Assembly: GCF_014695915.1 (NCBI RefSeq)
Contig: NZ_JACJPF010000110.1
Span: forward strand, 16,232 to 80,231
Direction of reading: 5' to 3'
Source: Trichocoleus sp. FACHB-40
Lineage (GTDB): Bacteria > Cyanobacteriota > Cyanobacteriia > Cyanobacteriales > FACHB-T130
Length of the DNA: 64,000 nt
Made by a program: the position numbers and the translations under genes
Notes under the pieces: generated by a model
Told to the model about the DNA's origin: nothing
Seen by the model: only the letters and a program-made list of their open reading frames with translations
Databases searched by the model: none
In this document: positions 7,226 to 17,003 of the stretch, piece by piece
Layout: each line of letters begins with the position of its first letter
Position numbering within the stretch: the stretch's first letter is position 1

Positions 7226-8206
7226 ATGAAAGTACGCAAACTCGGAAGCCAAGGATTGATGGTTTCGGAACTGGGACTGGGATGTATGGGAATGTCCGAG
7301 TTCTACGGCGCAGGCGATGAAGCCCAATCAATTGATACCATTCACCGCGCACTCGATCTCGGTGTCACTCTGCTCGATACGGCTGATATGTACGGAACAG
7401 GGGAGAATGAAAAGCTGGTAGGAAAAGCTATTAAAGACCGTCGCGATGCGGTCGTACTAGCCACAAAATTCGGCATCCAACGTGGCGAGGATAGTAGTTT
7501 CCGAGGTATTAATGGCAGTCCGGAATACGTGCAGCAGGCGTGCGATGCTTCGCTGCAACGGCTTGGACTTGATTACATTGACCTCTACTACCAGCACCGC
7601 GTCGATCCCAACGTTCCCATTGAGGAAACACTCGGCGCAATGGCAGAATTAGTCAAGCAAGGCAAAGTCCGCTTCCTGGGGCTTTCTGAAGCTGCTCCGG
7701 CGACGATTCGACGCGCCCATGCAGTTCACCCGATTACTGCTTTGCAATCAGAATACTCGCTTTGGCAGCGCGAGCCTGAAGATGAGATTTTACCCACAGT
7801 ACGGGAATTGGGAATTGGCTTTGTGGCATATAGTCCACTTGGACGGGGGTTTCTTTCAGGACAAATTACCAGTCCCGATAATTTTGCTCCCGATGATTAC
7901 CGCCAGCATTTGCCACGCTTCCAAGGCGAGAATTTTCAAAAGAATCTGCAACTCGTTGAACGGGTGAAGGAAATTGCCAGCGAAAAGGGTGTCACGCCGG
8001 GACAACTAGCTTTAGCGTGGTTGCTCGCGCAGGGAGACGATATCGTACCGATCCCCGGAACCAAACGCCGCGCCTACTTGGAGGAGAATGTGGCAGCAGC
8101 TGCCATTACCTTAACTCAACAAGAGCGATCGCGCCTTGACGAAGTAGCACCCAAGAACGTTGCAGCGGGCGATCGCTACGCGGATATGAGTTCCGTAAAT
8201 CGTTAA
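7226..8206 (+). CDS. Aldo/keto reductase
   Basis: 326 residues, full length. Catalytic tetrad visible: Asp and Tyr in [14 protein letters not shown], Lys in VLATKFG, and His in YYQHRVD. The C-terminal NADP-binding segment [18 protein letters not shown] is intact. The N-terminal [27 protein letters not shown] places it among the AKR13-like, YakC-type enzymes that reduce aldehydes or ketones with NADPH. An AAGGAG site lies before the ATG at 7226. With the DinB-fold protein immediately upstream it is likely part of a MerR-controlled detoxification unit (inference). Confidence 0.95.
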   Translation: MKVRKLGSQGLMVSELGLGCMGMSEFYGAGDEAQSIDTIHRALDLGVTLLDTADMYGTGENEKLVGKAIKDRRDAVVLATKFGIQRGEDSSFRGINGSPEYVQQACDASLQRLGLDYIDLYYQHRVDPNVPIEETLGAMAELVKQGKVRFLGLSEAAPATIRRAHAVHPITALQSEYSLWQREPEDEILPTVRELGIGFVAYSPLGRGFLSGQITSPDNFAPDDYRQHLPRFQGENFQKNLQLVERVKEIASEKGVTPGQLALAWLLAQGDDIVPIPGTKRRAYLEENVAAAAITLTQQERSRLDEVAPKNVAAGDRYADMSSVNR

Positions 8207-8243
8207 GGAATTGCCCTTAACGAGAATACCAAAAATTTTAGTT

Positions 8244-8273
8244 CGCGCCACAGGAGTAGGTGTGGTGCGATTC
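8244..8273. terminator. Hairpin between convergent genes
   Basis: CGCGCCACA (8244-8252) pairs with TGTGGTGCG (8261-8269), eight Watson-Crick pairs plus one G-T. The T-tract is weak on either side, so it is a candidate terminator shared by the aldo/keto reductase and the convergent sensor kinase. Confidence 0.35.
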
Positions 8274-8282
8274 TGTTAATCT

Positions 8283-9827
8283 CTAACTTTGCAATGGCAG
8301 CTTAACTGTAAACGTGCTACCCACTCCAACTTCACTACTTACTTCAATATTGCCACCGTGCAATTCCACGAACTTTTTGACAATGGATAATCCCAGCCCC
8401 GTACCAGGAATCTTACCCACATTTCCCGCTCGATGAAACACTTCAAACAGTCGTTTTTGGTCATTTACAGGAATCCCAATACCTTGATCCTTAACTTGGA
8501 TAATTGCCTCGTGATTTCGACAAGAAAGTTCAAAAAATACCTCACCTCCTGCGGGTGAATACTTAATAGCATTTGAAAGCAAATTAATAAAAATATGCCG
8601 CAGCAGTTTTTCATCCATATAAGCTAAGGTACAACAATTTGTTGTCGAACCTGCTTCCGATTCCTGACTTTGTTCATCAACGTCTCCGCCTTTAAAAACA
8701 AAATTGACCGCCTTACCTGCATTACTAAACTGCATCTCTTCCACCAAGTCCAAGCAAAACTTTGCTAAATCTAGGGTAGCTGGATTCATCTCTAATTTTC
8801 CAACTTCCGCTTTACTGATTGTCAGAATATCCTCTAACAACTGCGTCATATTTCGAGCAGCAAATCGAATCCGCTGAAAGTACAAGTTTTTTTGCTCTTT
8901 ACTGGCAACATCGCTATACTTTTCCAGCAATTCAGCAGATATTGTAATAATATTGAGCGGATTGCGGAACTCGTGCGACATTATAGAAACAAAGTTGAAT
9001 TTACTTTCATTTAATTCTTTTTGTTTCTCCAGCTCCCGGCGAATCTCTTCAGCTTGCTGACGCTCTGTAATATCGCGACAGTTAACAACAATACTTGCTA
9101 GTTCTGGCAAATAAATAATCTTTTTACAAACAGCTTCAAGCACACGCCAATAACCATTTTGATGCTGAAATCTAAATTTGATAAATAACCTACTGCTGGG
9201 ATCATTAAGTGCTTGATATAGGTTATTAATAACTTCATTTACATCCTCAGGGTGAATGTAAACAAAGAGGTTTTTTTCAAGTAATTCTTCTGATTCGTAA
9301 CCCAAAACTCTATGAACAGAGGGGCTTATATAACACACATTGCCATCAGGACTCAGAACTGTAATAATATCTAAAGCATTTTCAATGAGAGAGCGAAATC
9401 GTTCTTCTTTCTCGCGTAAAGCTTGTTCCGCTTCCCTTCGTTTTCGCCGCTGGAGGGCTTCACGTAACTCGCGCTCAACAGCAGGGATAAGTCGCGCCAA
9501 GTTGCCTTTCGTGATGTAGTCAGAAGCTCCAGCTTTCATAGCATCAACAGCCATCTCCTCACCGATGGTTCCTGACACAATAATGAATGGTATATCCAGT
9601 TTCTTCTCCTGCAACAAACTCAAAGCAGCAGGAGCGCTAAAGCAAGGCATAGAGTAATCAGCAATGACAATATCCCAATGCTGTTTATCAAGCGCTGCTA
9701 TGAAAGCATCTGCTGTGTCCACCCGTTCGTATATAGGATGGTAATCACCGCGCTTTAGTTCATATATTAGCAGTTCAGCATCTTCTTCTAAATCTTCAAC
9801 TATTAGAACACGCAGCTGTAACTTCAT
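8283..9827 (-). CDS. Response-regulator/PAS/histidine kinase hybrid
   Basis: 514 residues. Order: receiver domain (about 5-125; phosphoacceptor Asp57 in IADYSMP, Lys107 in DYITKG), PAS domain with C-terminal PAC (about 140-260; FRSLIENALDIITVLSPDG), then HisKA with phospho-His285 in FVSIMSHEFRNPL and HATPase with DQGIGIP and GTGLGLSIVKK. All catalytic motifs are intact. Cytosolic, no membrane helix. An N-terminal receiver means it is itself a target of another kinase, as in phosphorelays. Start chosen at the ATG 9827, seven bases after GAGG; the ATG six bases earlier lies too close. No cognate regulator is adjacent. Confidence 0.92.
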   Translation of the reverse strand: MKLQLRVLIVEDLEEDAELLIYELKRGDYHPIYERVDTADAFIAALDKQHWDIVIADYSMPCFSAPAALSLLQEKKLDIPFIIVSGTIGEEMAVDAMKAGASDYITKGNLARLIPAVERELREALQRRKRREAEQALREKEERFRSLIENALDIITVLSPDGNVCYISPSVHRVLGYESEELLEKNLFVYIHPEDVNEVINNLYQALNDPSSRLFIKFRFQHQNGYWRVLEAVCKKIIYLPELASIVVNCRDITERQQAEEIRRELEKQKELNESKFNFVSIMSHEFRNPLNIITISAELLEKYSDVASKEQKNLYFQRIRFAARNMTQLLEDILTISKAEVGKLEMNPATLDLAKFCLDLVEEMQFSNAGKAVNFVFKGGDVDEQSQESEAGSTTNCCTLAYMDEKLLRHIFINLLSNAIKYSPAGGEVFFELSCRNHEAIIQVKDQGIGIPVNDQKRLFEVFHRAGNVGKIPGTGLGLSIVKKFVELHGGNIEVSSEVGVGSTFTVKLPLQS

Positions 9828-10672
9828 CTGCATTCCTCACAGTGGCTGTTCGCTTAAAGGCCGTCAGCAGATTGCTGAGTGCTTGACGGCTGGTATAAAT
9901 TGTACATAATATACATTGACAATACAAACATGACAAAAAGCTGTAACCTTTGATTAGGTACTACTACTTGCTTGCTTTGGTGACGAGTAACTGCCGGACA
10001 AAGTTTTTTGCAGCCGTTAGCATGTAGCAGGGCCTAAACTTAATAAGTTTTAATTTTATGCAGCTTTGAATCTGGGAAAAAACTGGGGTTGGCTGTGCGT
10101 GCCACGGCTAGACGGAAAAAGGCTCAACTACTAATCAAATACCTTTACCCGATTGCCAGGTACTATCAACTCATAGGTAATACTGCTTCAATTAAAAGCC
10201 AGTTAAGTTAATTTTTTTACCTAGAATAGGTTTTTAACAATATCTTTTTTTTATTAAGTAGATAGATATAGTTATTTGTTAGGATAGGTAGAGTAGCATT
10301 ACCCATCAAAGCATATTAATGTTGCGTGGGTTTCCAATGTTCCAGCCTACGTTAGATATTTAGTTCAATTATGTCTACCTAGTTGGCAAAGTTGTAATTT
10401 CCCCCCCGAAAGAGCGTGCAGTAGGTTGAGCCATGTTCTACCTCGCTTTCAACCGATACGCGATCGCTGCAAAGCTTCTTGGGAGCGATCGCTACCTCCA
10501 CCCCCTCTTGGGAATTCTGCCTTTGAGCTGCACCGAAACCTATTTAGCAATATTTGAGGCAATTAAGCTAGAATTGTTACGGCTTCTTTACAGCATTCCT
10601 CTTAGATGACAAATTCTGTTAAAGAGCTTCTTAAATTTAACTGAGTCGCAGTACCAACTCTGGAACGCTCCT
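9828..10672. other. Long intergenic region between divergent sensor kinase and typA
   Basis: About 840 bases without a believable reading frame. It contains a hairpin with GCCGTCA (9860-9866) and TGACGGC (9884-9890) just upstream of the kinase, AT-rich stretches around 10200-10260, and two HIP1 core sites near 10460-10490. Promoters for both flanking genes must lie here but none stands out. Confidence 0.5.
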
Positions 10673-12463
10673 ATGAGTCTCCCCATTCGCAACGTCGCAA
10701 TCATTGCCCACGTCGATCACGGCAAAACCACCCTTGTTGATGCCCTCCTCAAACAATCTGGCATCTTCCGCGAAGGGGAAGACGTTCCTGATTGCGTCAT
10801 GGATTCCAACGCCCTAGAGAGGGAGCGGGGCATCACAATTTTGTCGAAAAACACCGCCGTCAGATACAAAGAAACCCTAATCAATATTATCGATACCCCC
10901 GGACACGCCGATTTTGGCGGCGAAGTCGAACGGGTGTTAGGCATGGTCGATGGTTGTATCCTGATTGTGGATGCCAATGAAGGCCCCATGCCGCAGACAC
11001 GATTTGTGCTGAAAAAAGCCCTAGAAAAGGGATTGCGCCCTATCGTTGTCGTAAATAAAATCGACCGTCCTCAAGCTGATCCCCACGGCGCAATTGATAA
11101 AGTATTGGATCTGTTTTTGGAACTGGGCGCAGATGACGATCAGTGCGATTTCCCTTATCTGTTTGCTTCCGGTATCAATGGTTATGCCAGAAACAACCTG
11201 GAATCCGACAACATGGATATGCAGCCCATGTTTGAGGCAATTCTGCACCATGTCGCGCCACCTGTAGGCGATCCGAATAAGCCTTTACAACTGCAAGTGA
11301 CAACCCTGGATTATTCCGAATATCTGGGTCGGATTGTGATTGGGAAAATCCATAACGGCACAATCCGAATGGGGCAACAAGTGGCTTTGGTGACGGAAAC
11401 CAGTGCCATTGTGAAAGGCAAAATCTCGAAGTTGATGGGTTTTGAAGGCTTAAAGCGAATTGATTTGGAAGAAGCCTCTGCGGGAAATATTGTGGCGGTG
11501 GCTGGTTTTGCGGATGCGAATATTGGCGAGACAATTACTTGCCCGAACGAACCGCAAGCTTTGCCACTGATTAAGGTGGATGAGCCTACCTTACAAATGA
11601 CCTTCTCGGTGAACGATTCGCCGTTTGCCGGACAGGAAGGGACAATGGTGACATCAAGACAAGTACGCGATCGCCTGTTCCGCGAACTCGAAACAAACGT
11701 CGCCCTGCGTGTCGAAGATACCGACTCTCCCGATAAATTACTCGTTTCCGGTCGAGGCGAACTTCACCTCGGCATCTTGATTGAAACCATGCGTCGGGAA
11801 GGCTATGAATTTCAAGTTTCCCAGCCGCAGGTGATTTTCCGCGAAGTCAGCGGTCAACCCTGCGAACCTTACGAATGTTTGGTGTTGGATGTCCCGCAAG
11901 AAGCTAGCGGTGGCTGTATCGAGCGTTTGGGACAGCGCAAGGGCGAAATGCAAGATATGCAGATCAGTACCACTGGTCGCACTCAACTAGAATTTGTAAT
12001 TCCTGCCCGTGGTTTAATCGGCTTCCGGGGTGAATTCATGCGCCTCACCCGTGGCGAAGGGATTATGAACCACAGTTTCCTAGACTATCGCCCCATCACC
12101 AGCGATATGGAAACTCGCCGCAACGGTGTCTTAATTTCATTTGAAGAAGGCGTTGCTACCTTCTACGCGATGAAGAATGCTGAGGATCGGGGTGCGTTCT
12201 TTATCACTCCGGGTACCAAAGTTTACAAAGGTATGATTGTCGGGGAACACAACCGTCAACAAGACTTGGAACTCAATGTCTGCAAGGCGAAGCAGCTGAC
12301 CAACCACCGTGCCTCTGGCGGTGATGAGTTAGTGCAGTTGCAAGCGCCAATAGATATGAGCTTAGAGCGGGCTTTGGAATACATCGGATCAGATGAATTG
12401 GTAGAAGTAACGCCCAAGTCAATTCGTCTGCGGAAGCTGGCGAAGAAGCTGGCGAAGCGCTAA
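10673..12463 (+). CDS. typA: Ribosome-associated GTPase TypA/BipA
   Basis: 596 residues, the normal length. Elongation-factor GTPase motifs: AHVDHGKTTL (G1), RERGITI (G2), DTPGHADFGGEVERVL (G3) and VVNKIDR (G4). These are followed by the EF-G-like domains II, III and V and the BipA-specific C-terminal region (GLIGFRGEFMRLTRGEGIMNHSF and the NVCKAKQLTNHR segment). BipA binds the 70S ribosome under stress and aids 50S assembly and growth at low temperature. Single gene, followed by a strong hairpin terminator at 12503-12532. The long 5' region may hold regulatory sequence. Confidence 0.97.
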   Translation: MSLPIRNVAIIAHVDHGKTTLVDALLKQSGIFREGEDVPDCVMDSNALERERGITILSKNTAVRYKETLINIIDTPGHADFGGEVERVLGMVDGCILIVDANEGPMPQTRFVLKKALEKGLRPIVVVNKIDRPQADPHGAIDKVLDLFLELGADDDQCDFPYLFASGINGYARNNLESDNMDMQPMFEAILHHVAPPVGDPNKPLQLQVTTLDYSEYLGRIVIGKIHNGTIRMGQQVALVTETSAIVKGKISKLMGFEGLKRIDLEEASAGNIVAVAGFADANIGETITCPNEPQALPLIKVDEPTLQMTFSVNDSPFAGQEGTMVTSRQVRDRLFRELETNVALRVEDTDSPDKLLVSGRGELHLGILIETMRREGYEFQVSQPQVIFREVSGQPCEPYECLVLDVPQEASGGCIERLGQRKGEMQDMQISTTGRTQLEFVIPARGLIGFRGEFMRLTRGEGIMNHSFLDYRPITSDMETRRNGVLISFEEGVATFYAMKNAEDRGAFFITPGTKVYKGMIVGEHNRQQDLELNVCKAKQLTNHRASGGDELVQLQAPIDMSLERALEYIGSDELVEVTPKSIRLRKLAKKLAKR

Positions 12464-12502
12464 TTATCCCAGGTAGCACGCAGGTTGAAACCTGTGGCTA
12501 CA

Positions 12503-12532
12503 CAAAAAAGCCCGCCTGCGCGGGCTTTTTTA
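12503..12532. terminator. Bidirectional intrinsic terminator
   Basis: AGCCCGC (12509-12515), loop CTGC, GCGGGCT (12520-12526), flanked by A6 and T6, so it can act on both strands between convergent typA and the pilT-type gene. The sequence just before it (12484-12502) belongs to a dispersed repeat of which another copy lies in the coding junction at 51878. Confidence 0.85.
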
Positions 12533-12572
12533 TTTGGGGTGTCACATCATCTTCGGTTGATGGGATCTGAGA

Positions 12573-13787
12573 TTACATCCAGCTGCGAGTCGAGGAGTTA
12601 GAAGCATCAACCCCACCTGTACGAATACGGCGATCTAGATCGTTGGGATCTGGGGAAGCGTTCAAGGCTTCCTCAAGGGTAATCCGACCCTCCAGCATTT
12701 CATTGTAGAGAGCCTGATTCATCACCTGCATACCGTCGTACTGGTCGTTTTCCATTAACCGGAATGCCTCCTCATTTTCACCTTTGAGCAGGTAATCTTG
12801 CATTGCAGGTGTATTAATTAAAATATCGTGAACTGCTGTGCGCCGACTATCTGTGGTAGGAAGTAGGAGTTGGGCTACTACAGCTATCAGAGATTGAGTA
12901 ATCTGTATCCGCATCACTGGCTGTTCATCTGCTTTATAGAGGTTTAACAAACGATCCACAGCACCGATAGCGCTTCTGGTGTGCAGAGTCCCCAAAACTA
13001 AGTGACCCGTTTGGGATGCTTGCAAAGCTGTTTCAATGGTAATGCGATCGCGCATTTCCCCAATCAGAATCACATCCGGGTCTTCCCGCAAAACTGCCCG
13101 TAGCGCCTCGTGAAAGTCATTGGTATGCAAACCAACTTCCCGCTGACTAAGTAGGCAATTTTGCGAAGAGTGAACAAATTCAATCGGGTCTTCAATTGTC
13201 ACAATGTGCTTATTCATCGTCTCGTTCAGATGACGAATCATTGCTGCAAGTGTAGTTGATTTCCCCGATCCCGTAGGCCCTGTAACTAGGATTAGTCCTT
13301 GGGGTTTTGACACAATGTCTTTGAGGACTTGTGGTAAGTTTAAACTATCAATAGAAGGGACATCCAGAGTGATTAAGCGCAGCACCATCGCTCCGCCCAT
13401 CAGAGTCTCAAAGCAGTTCACCCGACAGCGCACGAAACCTGGATAGAAAATCGCTGTATCCAACTCTTTTTTCTCAGCGAATTGCTTTCGCTGAACTGGA
13501 CTCAGAATCTCTGCCAGGTATCTTTCAAAGATTTCTGGTGTCACCCTAATCTGACTTTCAGATGAGGTAATCTGACCTCGAACCCTAAATCTGGTAACTT
13601 GCCCCACTCTAATGTGAATGTCAGAGGCTTTGTGATGAAACGCTTCCTTAACCAATTGTTTAATGGAAGTATTAACGTTGCTGACCTCTGGTAGTCGCCC
13701 TGTCTGCATCTGAGGAGGGGGTGGCGGTGGTGGCATATGTGGAGGAGCCTGAGGCTTCAATTTGCCAGCATCATGGATTTGTGTCAT
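12573..13787 (-). CDS. pilT: PilT-family type IV pilus ATPase (PilT2-like)
   Basis: 404 residues. Secretion-ATPase motifs: Walker A GPTGSGKSTT, Asp box IVTIEDPIEF, Walker B DPDVILIGEMRD, and His box TGHLVLGTLHT. PilT hexamers power pilus retraction at the inner membrane. The N-terminus carries a proline tract (PPHMPPPPPPPQM) before KQLVKEAFHHKASDIHIRVG, and the C-terminal AIRNLIRE-type motif of canonical PilT1 is replaced by AMQDYLLKGENEEAF, so it is better compared with the cyanobacterial PilT2 paralogue used in phototaxis. It stands alone without pilB or pilC, which also fits a secondary copy. Confidence 0.85.
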   Translation of the reverse strand: MTQIHDAGKLKPQAPPHMPPPPPPPQMQTGRLPEVSNVNTSIKQLVKEAFHHKASDIHIRVGQVTRFRVRGQITSSESQIRVTPEIFERYLAEILSPVQRKQFAEKKELDTAIFYPGFVRCRVNCFETLMGGAMVLRLITLDVPSIDSLNLPQVLKDIVSKPQGLILVTGPTGSGKSTTLAAMIRHLNETMNKHIVTIEDPIEFVHSSQNCLLSQREVGLHTNDFHEALRAVLREDPDVILIGEMRDRITIETALQASQTGHLVLGTLHTRSAIGAVDRLLNLYKADEQPVMRIQITQSLIAVVAQLLLPTTDSRRTAVHDILINTPAMQDYLLKGENEEAFRLMENDQYDGMQVMNQALYNEMLEGRITLEEALNASPDPNDLDRRIRTGGVDASNSSTRSWM

Positions 13788-14066
13788 TTTTCCGGTTTTC
13801 GCGAGGTGTTAACTAGGTTGAAGGGGGACTGGGGACTGGGGGCTGGGTAAGACTTTTTTTCAATTCCCAATTCCCAATTCCTAATCTTGGTCAGTTGGTA
13901 TCGGTAAAACCACAGTTTAATGGATCTAGCCTATAAATTGTTTTTTAAGTAAAGCGTGAATTTACTTAAATATTGTAAAAAATTCCCGGATAGGCGCAAA
14001 AAATTTTATTTATTCGTAATCTGATTTTTGTTAAATTGCTTGTGATATAGCAATTGGGCGCTTTTG
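13788..14066. repeat. Intergenic region with degenerate STRR-type repeats
   Basis: Between divergent genes. 13823-13846 contains GGGGGACTGGGGACTGGGGG and 13861-13880 repeats of AATTCCC, matching the flank of the heptamer array at 4021-4105 (both with GGTAAGACTTTTT). The rest is AT-rich with no reading frame. Confidence 0.6.
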
Positions 14067-15221
14067 ATGAAAAACGTTGATCGAATGGCGGAATGGTTGG
14101 AAACTCGTTGGGTAAAGCCAGCGTATGGGGGTGGGATACTCTTAGCGATCGCTATCTGCTTTTTTGGAGCCGCTACTAACACTATGGCAGGGTGGCTGTA
14201 TGTTATCAGTGGTGTAATGTTAGCAATAGTGGGACTCTCGGCTATTTTACCAGCCCGAAGTCTCAAGTCGTTGCGAGTCAACCGCCGTCCCATCCAACCA
14301 GTGAGTGTTGGTGACGAGTTAACAATCGAATTGGATATAGAAAATCCAGTTGACAAATCCCAAAACCTGCTACAAATCCAAGACGATCTCCCCTTCGTCC
14401 TGGGAAAACCTGTACACACACCGATAGAAAGTATTCCCCCGAAAAGCGTTCACCACTGGATTTACTACCAACCAGCCCAAAAACGCGGTGTTTATCGGTG
14501 GATGACAGTGCAACTTAAGACAGCTGCCCCTCTGGGATTGTTTTGGTGTCGGCGCGATCGCCAAGTTCCAGCTACAGCCTTCGTCTATCCTACAGTTTTA
14601 CCCCTGATCAATTGCCCTTTAATCGATGAAATTGGGGAAGATACCAGTCCTCAATTTCTCAGCATAGATCGCCGTTCCCAGGCAGCAACAGAAGGAGTAA
14701 CGCGAACCCTGCGTCCTTACCGAGTCGGCGATCCCACCCGCTTAATTCACTGGCGAACCAGCGCCCGGTTAGGACAATTCCAAGTCCGCGAGTTGGAGAC
14801 CTTCACCGGAGGGCAAGAAGTAATTATATGCCTTGACAGTGCCAGCGTTTGGAACCCGGAAGATTTTGAACAAGCCGTAATTGCTGCTGCATCCCTGTAC
14901 TTCTATGCCAGTGGACGGCAGTTAAATGTGAAACTTTGGACAGCCTTAACTGGATTAGTGCAAGGTCATCGCGTAGTATTAGAAACCTTAGCCGCAACAT
15001 ATGCTGGAGAAGATGCGATCGCTGTGAGTCAGCCAAATCTTCCCTTAATTTGGCTGACTCAGAACCCAGTAACACTAACTGTCTTACCTCCTGCTAGCCG
15101 CTGGGTGCTATGGATGCCATCATCAACTGAACCTGCAACACCCGTAAATCGCAATTCCCCTGGAATAATCATCAACACCGAGCAACCACTACAAGTTCAG
15201 CTACAATCGCCCCTGCGATAG
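14067..15221 (+). CDS. DUF58 domain membrane protein
   Basis: 384 residues from the ATG at 14067. Two hydrophobic segments at about 20-70 (GGILLAIAICFFGAAT and GWLYVISGVMLAIVGLSAIL) anchor it, followed by a beta-rich region and the DUF58 core with the signature RPYRVGDPTRLIHWRTSARLGQFQVRELE and a VWA-like strand EVIICLDSASVW. DUF58 proteins work with MoxR AAA ATPases in other bacteria, but no MoxR gene is near here. The role is unknown; envelope or metallo-protein maturation is a guess from the family. It precedes ftrC on the same strand with a gap of 96 bases. Confidence 0.85.
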   Translation: MKNVDRMAEWLETRWVKPAYGGGILLAIAICFFGAATNTMAGWLYVISGVMLAIVGLSAILPARSLKSLRVNRRPIQPVSVGDELTIELDIENPVDKSQNLLQIQDDLPFVLGKPVHTPIESIPPKSVHHWIYYQPAQKRGVYRWMTVQLKTAAPLGLFWCRRDRQVPATAFVYPTVLPLINCPLIDEIGEDTSPQFLSIDRRSQAATEGVTRTLRPYRVGDPTRLIHWRTSARLGQFQVRELETFTGGQEVIICLDSASVWNPEDFEQAVIAAASLYFYASGRQLNVKLWTALTGLVQGHRVVLETLAATYAGEDAIAVSQPNLPLIWLTQNPVTLTVLPPASRWVLWMPSSTEPATPVNRNSPGIIINTEQPLQVQLQSPLR

Positions 15222-15317
15222 ATTTCTTCACTGACATTTTTTACCAACCGATTCTCTTAAGGAAAAGCCTTAGGATACAATGCTTTAATACCTGCCTACA
15301 TCCTGTCATTACATATC

Positions 15318-15680
15318 ATGCAATCATCAGAAACTCAATCAAAATCCAGCGATAAAAACCTAGAGGCAATGCGTCAGTTTTCTCAAACTTACGCCAAACG
15401 CACAGGTACATACTTTTGTGTCGATCCTTCAGTAACAGCCGTCGTGATTGAAGGACTCGCCAAGCACAAAGATGACCTTGGTGCGCCTTTGTGTCCCTGT
15501 CGCCACTACGAAGATAAAGAAGCAGAAGTAGCTGCTGCTTTCTGGAATTGTCCCTGCGTACCAATGCGCGAACGCAAAGAATGCCATTGTATGTTATTTC
15601 TCACCGAAGATAACGAGTTTCGTGGTGAAATGCAAGACATCTCTATTGAAGAAATTCACGCCGTGCGAGATAGTATGTAA
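15318..15680 (+). CDS. ftrC: Ferredoxin-thioredoxin reductase catalytic chain
   Basis: 120 residues, typical length. The seven conserved cysteines are visible in YFCVDPS, CPCRHY, CPCVPM and CHCML, which ligate the 4Fe-4S cluster and form the redox-active disulfide. The enzyme passes electrons from photoreduced ferredoxin to thioredoxin and so couples light to enzyme regulation; this is specific to oxygenic phototrophs and related lineages. The variable subunit gene is not adjacent. A hairpin terminator follows at 15689-15717. Confidence 0.97.
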   Translation: MQSSETQSKSSDKNLEAMRQFSQTYAKRTGTYFCVDPSVTAVVIEGLAKHKDDLGAPLCPCRHYEDKEAEVAAAFWNCPCVPMRERKECHCMLFLTEDNEFRGEMQDISIEEIHAVRDSM

Positions 15681-15688
15681 CAATGTGC

Positions 15689-15717
15689 GCGAGGCAATCA
15701 GCCTCGCTATTTTTTTA
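15689..15717 (+). terminator. Intrinsic terminator after ftrC
   Basis: GCGAGGC (15689-15695), loop AATCA, GCCTCGC (15701-15707), then TA and seven T residues. Confidence 0.85.
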
Positions 15718-15816
15718 TCCTTCAAACAACTTGAATGCTTTTAAGTTATAGCCTTAAGATTTCCATAAAACCTGATAAAAAGAAACTTTTTAGTAGGGTA
15801 GGTATTGCTATATATA

Positions 15817-16236
15817 ATGTCTGAAGAAATACCGACTGAATTTTGGCAAGGAGTAGAGCAGTTTAATCAGCAGGAATTTTACCCTTGTCACGACACCTTA
15901 GAAGCCCTGTGGATGGAAGCCAGCGAACCGCAAAAAAGGTTTTATCAGGGAGTCCTGCAAATAGCAGTTGCCTGCTATCATCTGGGGAATCTCAACTGGC
16001 GCGGTGCGGCGATATTACTAGGAGAGGGAATCGGACGCATCAAAGCTTACGAACCCCGATACAGCGGTATTGATGTTAGCCAACTCATAGATCAGAGTGC
16101 TGAACTGTTGACAGCACTGCAAGAAGCTGGTGCGGAAAACATCGCTGAATTTGTTGAACAGATGCAGCACCAAGGCGACATTGTACAATTACCAAAAATA
16201 CAGCGAGTAGACGCTCAAGAAACTTCTGCAAGCTAG
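15817..16236 (+). CDS. DUF309 family protein
   Basis: 139 residues from the ATG at 15817. The DUF309 signature is clear: FNQQEFYPCHDTLEALWMEASEPQKRFYQGVLQIAVACYHLGNLNWRGA, a helical fold with conserved His and Glu (CHDTLE, YHL) and a repeated GIGRIKAY. No biochemical role is established for the family; members are widespread in cyanobacteria and plastids. It sits about 120 bases upstream of the LPS-transport genes on the same strand, but without obvious functional link. Confidence 0.9.
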   Translation: MSEEIPTEFWQGVEQFNQQEFYPCHDTLEALWMEASEPQKRFYQGVLQIAVACYHLGNLNWRGAAILLGEGIGRIKAYEPRYSGIDVSQLIDQSAELLTALQEAGAENIAEFVEQMQHQGDIVQLPKIQRVDAQETSAS

Positions 16237-16356
16237 GCATCGTCAGGATTTTAGTGCTTGGTCATCGCTGAAGTAGATCCGGATCGAGTCTATAGAAAGA
16301 GTAAACTAGGCACAGTAGCTGATTAACGCATTCAGCGCGTCCTTAGCCTGTTGCCA

Positions 16357-16923
16357 ATGACTAAAATTGATGTTTCCGCAAAACCCATGATGCAATCCTC
16401 TCAACAAACTCAATCTTTCATGCGTCGCCTGGGATTAGTATTAATGCTTCCAGCTGCCTTGGTGGGAGCGATCGCATTCCCCACCCAGATGCAACAAAAC
16501 GCCCAAGCCCAAACTCCAGGCGACGGACGAGCCCTCACCGTCCGTTCTGATGTCCAAGAAGCCAACTCGAAAACAGGGGTCGTAACCGCACGCGGTAACG
16601 TGCAAATGTACTATCCATCACGACAGATTCAGGCAACAGCTGCCCAAGCTCAGTATTTCAGCAAAGAGCGCCGCATTGTTCTCACTGGCAACGTCTACGT
16701 CCTACAACAAGGTAATAGTCTCCGAGGCGAGACAATCACATACCTGATCGATGAAGGGCGCTTTGTTGCCCTGCCTCAAGGCAACCGACAGGTAGAATCA
16801 ATTTATCTAGTTTCCGATCCCAGCGCCCCAACTCAACCCGCAGCGCCTGTAACAACTCCCCCCGTTAATCCTAAGCCAGCCTTCAAAACACCGAATAGCC
16901 CATCAACAACCCCCCAAAGGTAA
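16357..16923 (+). CDS. lptA: LptA-like periplasmic LPS transport protein
   Basis: 188 residues. A signal peptide near the start (MRRLGLVLMLPAALVGAIAFP, cleavage near NAQAQ) is followed by an OstA/LptA beta-jellyroll: LTVRSDVQEANSKTGVVTARGNVQMYYPS, then QATAAQAQYFSKERRIVLTGNVYVLQQGNSLRGETI. The tail is Pro/Thr-rich. LptA forms the bridge that carries lipopolysaccharide across the periplasm. Start taken at ATG 16357; a TTG six bases earlier and an internal ATG nearer the signal peptide are alternatives. First gene of an lptA-lptB-lptF/G order. Confidence 0.88.
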   Translation: MTKIDVSAKPMMQSSQQTQSFMRRLGLVLMLPAALVGAIAFPTQMQQNAQAQTPGDGRALTVRSDVQEANSKTGVVTARGNVQMYYPSRQIQATAAQAQYFSKERRIVLTGNVYVLQQGNSLRGETITYLIDEGRFVALPQGNRQVESIYLVSDPSAPTQPAAPVTTPPVNPKPAFKTPNSPSTTPQR

Positions 16924-16975
16924 TAAAGGCAAAAGGCTCTCATGCAAAAGGCAAAAAAAGAATGCACTTATTCTT

Positions 16976-17003
16976 TTAGCCATTAGCCATCAGCCACAAT
17001 TCA
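16976..17003. repeat. Octamer repeat tract (TTAGCCAT type) before lptB
   Basis: TTAGCCATTAGCCATCAGCCA and a short spacer run up to the lptB start codon. No ribosome site is visible in the tract. Preceded by AAAAGGCTCTCATGCAAAAG, which is shared with 57546-57566. Confidence 0.7.

Noticed and set aside
10717..11534. Antisense frames within typA
   Set aside because: No start signals; typA on the plus strand is full length and unambiguous.
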